From positions 1-64,000 of the forward strand of contig CAWBVG010000012.1 in the NCBI GenBank assembly GCA_963792175.1: 64,000 nt of DNA, given 5' to 3'. Below are positions 46,446 through 54,720 of the stretch, one piece after another (position 1 is the first letter of the stretch; each line of letters starts with the position of its first letter). The notes under the pieces are model-generated. The model saw only the letters and a program-made list of their open reading frames with translations, was not told where the DNA came from and ran no database searches. Origin of the DNA: CAWBVG01 sp963792175 (lineage in GTDB: Bacteria; Acidobacteriota; Vicinamibacteria; Vicinamibacterales; CAVVIG01). The position numbers and the translations under genes are program-made.

Positions 46446-48958
46446 CTGCCCCAAAGGAGCATCTCAACGTGCTGCTGCAGGATCTTCGCTACACCGTTCG
46501 AATGATGTGGAAGGCGCCCGCCTTCACGGCGGCCGTCGTGCTGACCGTTGCGCTGGGCATCGGCGCCAACACCGCGATTTTCAGCTTCGTCTACGCGGTC
46601 ATGCTGCGGCCGCTGCCGTTTGCGGAACCGCAGCGCCTCATGCAGGTGAACGAGAAGAACGACAAGCTGAACCTGCCGAATTTCAGCGCCTCGGTGCTGA
46701 ACTACCTCTCCTGGTCGGAGCAGACGCAGACGTTCGAGCGGCTCGGCGCCGTCGGGTTCGCGTCGTTCAACCTGAGCGGACAGGGCGAGCCCGAGCAGTT
46801 CACCGGCAACCGGATCAGCCCGTCGCTGATGCCGCTGCTCGGCATGCCAGCCGGTCGTCGGCCGCGCCTTCCTCGACGGCGAGGACAAACCGGGCAGCGC
46901 GCCGGTGGCGATGATCAGCGAAGGGACTCTGGACGGCGGCGCTTCGGCGCGGATCCCTCGTTCGTCGGCAGGAACGTGACGCTGAACGGCGTCGATTACA
47001 CGGTGGTGGGCATCGCGCCCGCCGGCGCTGAGCCTGTGACCGGCGGCGAGATCTGGATGCCGCTCACGATCGATCCCGGCCGCGGAGATGCGGCTGAATC
47101 ACGTGATCAGCGTGTTCGGCCGGCTGAAGCCCGGCATCACGTCCGCGGCAGGCGCAGGCCGAGATGGACACGATGGCGGCGCGCGTCGGGCAGCAGTATC
47201 CCGAGGTGAAGGACTGGGGCATCCGCCTGCCTCACGATGACCGACGCGTTCGTGAGCCCGCAGCTGCGCACGGGGCTGCTCGTGCTGCTCGGCGCCGTCG
47301 GCTGCGTGCTGCTCATCGCGTGCGCGAACATCGCGAACCTGCTGCTGGCGCGCGCGCGTCGCGCGCAGAAGGAGATCGCGATTCGCACGGCGATGGGCGC
47401 GAGCCAGCCGCGACTGCTGCGGCAGCTGCTCGTCGAGAGCCTCGCGCTGTCGCTCGTCGGCGGCGCGCTCGGGATGGTCGGCGGCGGTCTGGGCGCGTTC
47501 GCGCGCATCAACGGCGCTCTGCCGCCGAACCTTCTGCCGGTTCCCGACGTCGGCGTCGATCGGACGGTCGCTGCTGTTCGCGCTCGAGCATGACGGTGGT
47601 CGACGGGCGTCGCTGTTCGGCATCGCGCCGGCGTGGCACGCGGCGAAGGCCGACTTGAACGCGATGCTGAAGCAGGCCGGCCGCCCGAGCGGCGGCGTCG
47701 CGCCCGCGGCTGCGCAACGGCCTGGCGGCGGCGGAGCTCGCGCTCGCGACGGTGCTGCTGATCGGCGCCGGTCTGCTCGGTGCAGAGCCTGCTCGAGCTG
47801 CAGCGGGTGCGGCTCGGCTTTCGAGCCGGACGGCCTGCATGACGTTCCAGCTCTCGCTGCCGCCGGCGAAATACGCCGGCGCGAAAGGGGCGGCGTTCTA
47901 TCGGGAGCTGCTCGAGTCGCTGCGGACGCGTTCCCGGCGTTCGCGAGCGCGCGGTGTTCGAGCGGCATTCCGTTCGGCGCCGGCAACTACACGACGACGC
48001 CAGTCGACGGCGGTCGGCAAGTCGGGCGCTGCCGCCGGACACCGCGATCCCGATCGACTGGCGGATCGTCAGCCCCGGATTTTTTCGCGACGATGGAGGA
48101 TGCCGCTGCTGCGCGGCCGCGACTTCACCGACGCCGACACGCGCGTCCGCGCCGCCGGTGATGATCGTCAGCCAGGCGACCGCGCAGAAATTCTGGGGAG
48201 ACGACGATCCGATCGGCCGCGACGCTTCGCCGCGTGGCGGATGTCAAAGGACTGTCACGGTCGTCGGCGTCGTCGGCGACGTGCGGAACACGGCGCTCAA
48301 TCGCGAGTCGCCGGCGTTGTACTACTCCGCCGGCGACGCGGGTCTGGCCGCTGATGGACGTGGTCGTGCGGACCGACGGCGAGCCGGAGTCGGTGCTGCC
48401 GGCGATCCGCCAGAAGGTGCGCGGCGCTCGACCCCGAACTGCCGCTGGCCAACGTGCGGCACGATGGACGGAGTGGGTGTCGAACAACGCGGCGCAGCCG
48501 CGACTGAACGCCACGCTGCTGGCGGTCTTCGCCGGCTTCGCGCTGCTGATTGCCGCCGATCGGCACCTACGGCGTGCTCGGCGTACTCGGTGAGCCAGCG
48601 CACGCGCGAGATCGGCCTGCGGATGGCGCTCGGCGCCCCGCGGCGGCGTGTGCTGCGGCTCGTCGTGCGGCGAGGGCATGACGATGAGCGTGGCGGGGAT
48701 CGGCATCGGCCTGGTCACGCGCGGTCGCCCTGAGCCAGGTGCTGGCGACGTCTCGTCTTCGGCGTGCCGGTCCGCGATCCGGCGACGTTCACCGCGGTGG
48801 CGGTGGTGTTGACGCTCGTCGCGCTGGCGGCCTGCGCCGTGCCGGCGCTGCGCGCGTCGCGCGTCGATCCGATGGTGTCGCTGCGGGAGAGAGTGAGGTG
48901 TCAGAGAGGGGTCAGATGGGGTCTGACCCCGGGGTGCGATCTCGGGGTGGATCCCTGA
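46286..48958 (+). pseudogene. ADOP-type ABC permease, densely frame-disrupted
   Basis: ATG 46286 gives the ADOP N-terminal extension RWRERFYRGLLRCYPAEFRD, EYAREMLQAFHDGW, then LLQDLRYTVRMMWKAPAFTA, TM1 (VVLTVALGIGANTAIFSF) and an intact core up to about 46850. From there on nearly every 20-150 bp carries an extra base (for example near 46856, 46926, 47084, 47148, 47230, 47563-47615 and 47791), yet family text is readable throughout: LLVLLGAVGCVLLIACANIA, ARRAQKEIAIRTAMGAS, ATVLLIGAGLL, MTFQLSLPPAKYAGAKG, TREIGLRMALGAPRRRVLRL and VPALRASRVDPMVSLRER. The last frame runs into a GGGGTCAG array and stops at 48958. As sequenced it cannot make a full protein. Confidence 0.8.
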
Positions 48959-48964
48959 CAGAAC
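48893..48964. repeat. GGGGTCAGA array carrying the second direct-repeat copy
   Basis: GGTGTCAGAGAGGGGTCAGA, TGGGGTCTGACCCC (hairpin), GGGGTGCGATC. Positions 48921-48941 match 45805-45825 exactly over 21 bp in the same orientation. A second weak palindrome, CTGACAGAACTTGTCAG, follows at 48954-48970. Confidence 0.8.
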
Positions 48965-49033
48965 TTGTCAGAGGGCGCGCGCGACTCCTCAGCCCTCCGG
49001 GTGACGTTGCATATAATTCACTCCGGAGGGCCC

Positions 49034-50005
49034 ATGCGCCTGGCTGTTCTTTCGATCGTTGGGAGTGTCCTCGCTGTCGCGACCGGGTTGGCGGTCGGCC
49101 AGGCGCCGCCACACAAGCGACTCAATCCCGTCATCGCCCTGCTCGAGCAGAACAAGCCGGTGTTTGGCGTCTACGCGCCCAGCAACGGCGGACGCCGCGG
49201 CGAACCGGCGATGGCGCGTCCCGCGATCGATCTCGCCAGGGACGCGCTGGCCTATCAGCAGGCCGACTTCCTGTTCAGCGGCAGCCTCGAAGGCGGACTC
49301 GATCGCGGCTATCCGGCCGTCGCCGAGTTCTTCAAGGCGATGGACGAGTCCGCCGGAACCGGCCGCCCGCCGGCGTTTGGCGTGACGCGGCCGATGATCC
49401 TCAAAATTCCCAAGATCGATCCGGACCGATCGAAAGCCGTCGAGAACATCAGCCGCGAACTCAATCTCGGCGCGGCTGGCCTGATGTTCGTCGAAACCGA
49501 AAGCGCGGAAGAAGTGCGCCAGGGAATCGCCGCCATGCGCTTCAAGTCGAAGGGTGGCACGCGCCCCGACGACATCGGCACCGCCGCCGCGCACTGGAAC
49601 ATGACCGCGGATCAATACCGGCAGAAGGCCGATCTCTGGCCGCTGAACCCCGACGGCGAGCTGATCAACTGGACCATCGTCGAGAGCAAGGAAGGCCTGG
49701 CGCACGTCCGCGAGATCGCGGCGGTCAAGGGGATCGGCGTGCTGTGGCCCGGCGCTGGCACGCTGCGCGGCGTGTTCTCGACCACCAACGCCGCCGGCGA
49801 GCGTGTCCTGGACACGGCCGGGTGGGAAAACGCGATTCAGCAGGTGCTGTCAGCGTGCAAAGAGTTCCACGTGCCGTGTGGCTTTCCCGCGAACGCCAAC
49901 GACATCGAGCTCCGGATGAAGCAGGGCTTCAGCGTCTTCGTGATGAACTGGGGCGACGCCGGCTTCAAGACCGTTGACGTGGGCCGAAAGGCGGCCGGCC
50001 GGTAA
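49034..50005 (+). CDS. HpcH/HpaI aldolase-family protein with signal peptide
   Basis: Intact, 323 residues. ATG 49034 stands behind CCGGAGGG and gives a signal peptide (RLAVLSIVGSVLAVATGLAV). The mature part reads LNPVIALLEQNKPVFGVYAP, then a TIM-barrel aldolase pattern: DLARDALAYQQADFLFSGSL, RPPAFGVTRPMILKIPKIDP, LGAAGLMFVETESAEEVRQG (metal Glu), GIGVLWPGAGTLRGVFSTTN and HVPCGFPANANDIELRMKQG. Cytoplasmic members cleave 2-keto-3-deoxy acids with a divalent metal; an exported form is unusual. The usual catalytic Arg of the first loop is replaced by the GGRRGEPAMARP segment, so activity cannot be assumed. Confidence 0.8.
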   Translation: MRLAVLSIVGSVLAVATGLAVGQAPPHKRLNPVIALLEQNKPVFGVYAPSNGGRRGEPAMARPAIDLARDALAYQQADFLFSGSLEGGLDRGYPAVAEFFKAMDESAGTGRPPAFGVTRPMILKIPKIDPDRSKAVENISRELNLGAAGLMFVETESAEEVRQGIAAMRFKSKGGTRPDDIGTAAAHWNMTADQYRQKADLWPLNPDGELINWTIVESKEGLAHVREIAAVKGIGVLWPGAGTLRGVFSTTNAAGERVLDTAGWENAIQQVLSACKEFHVPCGFPANANDIELRMKQGFSVFVMNWGDAGFKTVDVGRKAAGR

Positions 50006-50035
50006 CGTGACGCGGGGCGTATAATCCCCGCCGTC

Positions 50036-52103
50036 ATGCTTCCGGGACACCGGGCGTCGATCGCTGGTGCGGCGCTGCTCGCCGGTATCGTCTGCGCCAG
50101 CGGCACGCAAATCGACAGCGCCGGGCAGGCCACATCCAGGCCCGCCGCTCTCTTCACCGACGCGCAGGCCACGCAACGGGGCCACGATCTATCGCCAGTC
50201 GTGCGCGTCGTGTCACGGCGCCGACTTGACCGGCGGCAGCGCGCCGTCTCTCGCCGGCCCGCGACTGGCCGCCGCCTGGAGCAATCCACAAGTCACGCTC
50301 GACGATCTGTTCTTCGTCCTCCGCACGACGATGCCGCCTCGGGCGTCGAGCGCGTTGTCGGCGAGCGATCACGCCGCGGTGTTTGCGTACATCCTGAAAG
50401 CCAACGGATTCGCTCCAGGCGCGACGCCGCTGACGGCGGAATCCGCGGAGCTGAAGAGCGCGCGATTCACGACATCAGCGCAGCCGACGGCCCGCGCGGC
50501 CACCGCCCCGGCGCAGCCGCCGGAATTTCTCCCCGGCGCCGCGGGCAGCGGACCCGCCGCCAGCGGACCCGATCAGGCGACGCTGAGCGCGGCGGCGCGT
50601 TCCACCGACTGGCTCTTCCACAGCCACGACTACGCCGGCACGCGGTTCTCGCCGCTGAAGGACATCGACGCCAGCAACGCCGCGCGTCTCGCGCCGGCGT
50701 GCATGTTCCAGGTGGGCGAACGCGACAACTTTCAGACCGGTCCGATCGTGTACAGCGGCACGATGTACGTCACGACGATGACGGCCACGGTGGCGCTCGA
50801 CGCGGCGACCTGCCGCACCAAGTGGCGTCACACCTGGGAGCCCAAGGACACGGGCGGCTGGGCGCGCAATCGCGGCGTCGCGATCAAGGATGGCCGCGTC
50901 GTGCGTGGCACGCCAGATGGTTACCTCGTCGCGCTCAATTCCGAAACCGGCGCGCTCCTCTGGGCACGACACGTGGCGACGGTGGCCGAGGGCGAAACGT
51001 TCACGATGGCGCCGGTGATGTTCGAGGACCTCGTCCTCATCGGTCCCGCCGGCAGCGAGAACAATCTTCAGGGCTGGGTCGGCGCGTTCCGCGCCACCGA
51101 CGGATCGCCGGTGTGGCGTTTCAACACGGTCCCCAAGCCTGGCGAGCCTGGCTTCGAGACGTGGAAGAACCCGAAAGGGATTCCGGTCGGCGGCGGGTCG
51201 GTGTGGACGACGTTTGCGATCGACACGGAAACCGGGGACATGCACGTCGCCGCCACCAATCCGGCGCCCGATCTGCCGGTCCACCTCCGTCAGGGCGACA
51301 ACCTCTACACCAACTCGTTGATCGTGCTCGACGTCCGCACCGGCAAGTTGCGGTGGCATCGTCAGCTGGTGCCGAACGACTCGCATGACTGGGACGTGAC
51401 CCACTCGGCGCCGATGTTCAGCACGACCGTGAACGGCGCGCCGCGGCGGGTGATCACCACCGCCGGCAAAGACGGGATGCTGCGCGCGATCGATCGCGAC
51501 ACGCATCGCGTGCTGTACGAGACCGCGATCACGACTCGTGAGAACGCGGACATCCCGGTGTCGTTTTCGCCGCTGCGCGCCTGTCCTGGCGTGCTTGGCG
51601 GCAGTCAGTGGAACGGCCCCGCCTACAACGCCGGCACCAACGCGCTCTACGCGCCGGCAGTCGATTGGTGCACCACGTTCTCGTCCTTCGAGCAGGTGCG
51701 CTACATCCCGGGCCGGAACTACATGGGCGGCAAGACGGATCTCGATCCGCCGTCGAAGGCGCAGGGCTGGCTGACGGCGGTCGACGCCTCGACAGGGGCC
51801 GTGAAATGGAAGTATCGCTCGCCGCGTCCGATGGTGGCGGCAGTGACGACGACGGCGGGGAATCTCGTCCTGACCGGCGAGTTGACGGGAGACTTCGTCG
51901 CCTTCGACGCGCGAAACGGCGACGTGCTCTACCGCTTCAACACCGGCGGTCCGATCGGCGGCGGCGTCGTGACCTACTCGACGGGCGGGCGGCAGTACAT
52001 CGCGGTCGCCTCCGGGAGTCCTTCGAACTTCTGGACCGAGAGAAACCCGGGCTCGCCGACGATTGTCGTGTTCGCCTTGCCGCGTGAGACGGCTGGTCGG
52101 TGA
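50036..52103 (+). CDS. Cytochrome c-PQQ dehydrogenase fusion (second of this design, one frameshift)
   Basis: ATG 50036 gives a signal peptide (ASIAGAALLAGIVCASGT). A break near 50170 is followed by a cytochrome c domain (TIYRQSCASCHGADLTGGSA, heme CASCH, then TTMPPRASSALSASDHAAVF), a Pro/Ala-rich linker of about 60 residues, and the PQQ propeller: STDWLFHSHDYAGTRFSPLK, GPIVYSGTMYVTTMTATVAL, GNxxP-type NPAPDLPVHLRQGDNLYTN, LVPNDSHDWDVTHSAPMF, LGGSQWNGPAYNAGTNALYA and AVTTTAGNLVLTGELTGDFV. Same order as the gene at 2.6-4.5 kb, but only distantly similar in text. Locus length 3n+1. Likely a periplasmic alcohol or sugar dehydrogenase passing electrons to its own heme. Confidence 0.85.
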
Positions 52104-52123
52104 CGTGCGGTGGCCGACCGCGC

Positions 52124-52405
52124 AGCAACGTTAGCCACCGAGTCACAGAGACACCGAGCTGAGGACGTCGATTCGACGGCGCGCCGCAACGCGGCGCGGC
52201 CGGCCGTAAACGGTTCACGGGAACGAGCCGCCGGACGTTGGATGCGGTTCGTTCCCGAGAACCGTTTGCGGCAGCCCGGTGGGCCTGCTTCGCAGGCCCA
52301 CGCCGTCGAATCGGTCCACGCTCACCGCTGCGCGGTCGGCGAGTGACCTGCACTTCTGTCGGCGCAGTCGTTTTTCTCTGTGACTCTGTGACTCTGTGGC
52401 AACCG
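52124..52405. repeat. Nested palindromic element B: same design as element A, inverted
   Basis: Outer arms are ACCGAGTCACAGAGACACCG (52137-52156) against CTCTGTGACTCTGTGACTC repeats (52376-52400). The inner 13-bp stem CGATTCGACGGCG (52169-52181) pairs with CGCCGTCGAATCG (52301-52313). Inside are a 7-bp stem GCGCCGC/GCGGCGC (52181-52197), a 28-nt stem with three mismatches (52204-52231 with 52244-52271) and a 10-bp stem with TTC loop (52279-52301, core GGCCTGCTTCGCAGGCC). Reverse-complemented, the order and the last core match element A at 17.9 kb. Lies between the quinoprotein and the first NHL gene. Confidence 0.85.
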
Positions 52406-52510
52406 TACGTGGACTCGATACAGCGCCCGCCACGCCGCAGCTCTCGAGCATCGGCCGAGCGAAGGCGGGCGACAGCACTTCAGGCTCGGGAAGGCTGAAC
52501 AAGGGAGGGC

Positions 52511-53573
52511 ATGATGCGACGGTCAATGACGTTCATCGTTGTCGCGTGGCTCGCCGGCGCCGGAGCGGCCGTTGCCCAGGGCGGCGGCGCGCCGGCCAAG
52601 GCGAAAGCCACGACGCCGGAGATCCCGTTCGAATCGGTCGCGAACTTCTTCAAGCTGCCCGCCGGCCTCTACATGGGCGAAGGCGTCGGCGTCGCCACCA
52701 ACTCGAAAGGCCACGTGTTCGTGTACATGCGCAGCGGCGAGACGCGGCTGTTCGAGTTCGATCAGAACGGCGCGTTCGTGAAGGAGTTCGGCGTCGGCAG
52801 CTACGGCTTCTCGTTCGCGCACGCGGTGCGCGTCGACAAGGACGACAACGTCTGGGCCGTCGACGAGGGCACCAACGTCATCCAGAAGTTCAGCCCCGAC
52901 GGAAAGCTGCTGATGGTGCTCGGCAAGCGGCCCGATCCGCTCGACCAGCTCGCGCTGATCGCCGGGCGGCGGACAGTACTCGGGCGCCAACCAGCCCGTA
53001 CTCGTTCCACCGCCAGACCGACGTCGGCTGGGATCCGCAGGGCAACATCTTCGTCTCCGACGGCTACGGCGACTCGCGCGTCGTGAAGTACGACAAGAAC
53101 GGCCGGTTCATCAAGTCGGCCGGCACGCGCGGCAACGGGCCGCTGCAGTTCAGCACGCCGCACGCGATCGCGGTCGACGCGAAGGGCATCGTCTACGTCG
53201 CCGATCGCGGCAACTCGCGCATCGTCGTGCTCGACAACGACCTGAATCAGAAGGCGGTCTACGACACCGTCGGCGCGCCGTGGGCCGTCTGCATCTCGCA
53301 GGGCCCGCACCAGTATCTCTACAGCTCCAACTCGTTCCCGACCGGCAACAACTTCGACCAGGCGCCGACGACCGGCGAGGTCTACAAGATGGAGCTCGAT
53401 GGCACGGTGCTCGGCCGGTTCGGCAAGGCGGGCCACGGCTTCAAGGAGTTCAGCAGCATCCACCAGATGGACTGCCGCAATCCCGACGAGATCTACGTCG
53501 CCGAGATCACGGCGTGGCGCGTGCAGAAGATCCTGCTGCGCCCGCAGCAGGCGCCGACGTCTGCCGGCAATAG
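52511..53573 (+). CDS. Exported NHL-repeat propeller protein 1 (frameshifted)
   Basis: ATG 52511 (or 52514, better spaced from AAGGGAGGG) gives a signal peptide (SMTFIVVAWLAGAGAAVAQG). NHL blades follow: GVGVATNSKGHVFVYMRSGE, TRLFEFDQNGAFVKEFGVGS, AVRVDKDDNVWAVDEGTNVI, QKFSPDGKLLMVLGKRPDPL, then after a break near 52965 VGWDPQGNIFVSDGYGDSRV, HAIAVDAKGIVYVADRGNSR, WAVCISQGPHQYLYSSNSFP and DEIYVAEITAWRVQKILLR. This resembles the peptidyl-alpha-hydroxyglycine lyase-like six-blade NHL proteins found next to quinoproteins in acidobacteria. Function unknown. The stop used here (TAG 53571-53573) is one frame off, and the paralog starts 11 bp later. Confidence 0.75.
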
Positions 53574-53583
53574 TGAGGCACGC

Positions 53584-54720
53584 ATGAAGCGCATCCTTCG
53601 ATTGATCGTGGCCGTCGACCGCGCTCGCCGTCGCCGCCGCGCCGTCCGCGCAGTCGGTGCCCGAGATCAACTACGACGCGAACGCCGATCTGCTGACGCT
53701 GCCGTCCATATCGGCGAAGTGGCGGGCGTGGCGACCAATTCGCGCGGCCACGTCTTCGTCTACGCCCGGACCGGCCACGCGGTGGCCACGCTCGGCGACG
53801 AGCGGACCTTCTATCACGGCGGCTCGCGGCTGTTTCAGTTCGATCAGGCCGGCAAGTTCGTCAAGGAGATCGGCCAGGGCGTCTACGCCGTGAACTTCGC
53901 GCAGCAGGTGCGCGTGGATCCGCAGGACAACATCTGGATCGTCGACGCCGGATCGAACCAGGTCGTCAAGTTCGACGCCGACGGACGATTCCTGCTGGTG
54001 CTCGGCAGAAAGCCCGAGAACATCACGCTTCGCGGCCGGCGCCGGGCGTGCCGGCGCGCCAGATCGACGTCATGCCCGAAGCCGCGGCCGCGGCCGGCGG
54101 CGGCCGTGGCGGCGGCGAAGGCGGACGCGGCGGCGGCGTTGGCGGACGCGGCGGCGCTCGCCGGGCGCCGGCATCCACGGCGACAGCTTCAACCGGCCGT
54201 CCGACGTCACCTGGGATCGCGCCGGCAACATCTACGTCGCCGACGGCTTCGGCCCGAACAACCGCATCGCCAAGTTCACGAAGGACGGCAACTTCGTGAA
54301 GACGTGGGGACAGACCGGATCCGGCGCAGGGTCAGTTCAACCGGCATCCGCGGCATCGCCAGCGACGCGGCCGGCAACATCTACGTCGCCGACGCCGGCA
54401 ACAACCGCATTCAGGTCTTCGACGGCGAGGGCACCTTCAAGTCGCAGATCACCGGCATCGGCACGCCGCAGGCGATCTGCATCTCCGGCGGCGCGACGCA
54501 GTATCTCTACAGCTCCAACTCGAACGATCCCGAGAGCATGGACAACGGCGAGATCTACAAGGTCCAGCTGAACGGCCAGGTCGTCGGCAAGTTCGGCAAG
54601 GCCGGCAAGCTGCCGAAGGAGTTCGGCATGGTCAACGCGATCGACTGCCGGACCGAGAACGATCTCTGGGTCGGCGAAGTCTGGAACTGGCGCGCGCAGA
54701 AGGTGACGCTGCGGAGGTAA
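53584..54720 (+). CDS. Exported NHL-repeat propeller protein 2 (several frameshifts)
   Basis: ATG 53584 opens MKRILRLIV; the signal core LALAVAAAPSAQS is in the next frame. Paralogous blades: EINYDANADLLTLP, GEVAGVATNSRGHVFVYART, SRLFQFDQAGKFVKEIGQGV, QVRVDPQDNIWIVDAGSNQV and VKFDADGRFLLVLGRKPENI. A Gly/Ala/Arg-rich insert (AAAAAGGGRGGGEGG and on, 54070-54170) interrupts the propeller, then WDRAGNIYVADGFGPNNRIA, RGIASDAAGNIYVADAGNNR and DCRTENDLWVGEVWNWRAQK. Breaks lie near 53625, 53710, 54040, 54190 and 54335. Probably arose by tandem duplication of the gene before it. Its last codons (CTGCGGAGGTAA) form the start of a repeat that recurs at 60.93 kb. Confidence 0.75.
   Translation: MKRILRLIVAVDRARRRRRAVRAVGARDQLRRERRSADAAVHIGEVAGVATNSRGHVFVYARTGHAVATLGDERTFYHGGSRLFQFDQAGKFVKEIGQGVYAVNFAQQVRVDPQDNIWIVDAGSNQVVKFDADGRFLLVLGRKPENITLRGRRRACRRARSTSCPKPRPRPAAAVAAAKADAAAALADAAALAGRRHPRRQLQPAVRRHLGSRRQHLRRRRLRPEQPHRQVHEGRQLREDVGTDRIRRRVSSTGIRGIASDAAGNIYVADAGNNRIQVFDGEGTFKSQITGIGTPQAICISGGATQYLYSSNSNDPESMDNGEIYKVQLNGQVVGKFGKAGKLPKEFGMVNAIDCRTENDLWVGEVWNWRAQKVTLRR

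Noticed and set aside
45766..48964. Insertion sequence or composite transposon
   Set aside because: Direct repeats flank the padR-ADOP pair, but there is no transposase, no terminal inverted repeat and no target-site duplication. I report the repeats only as a finding.
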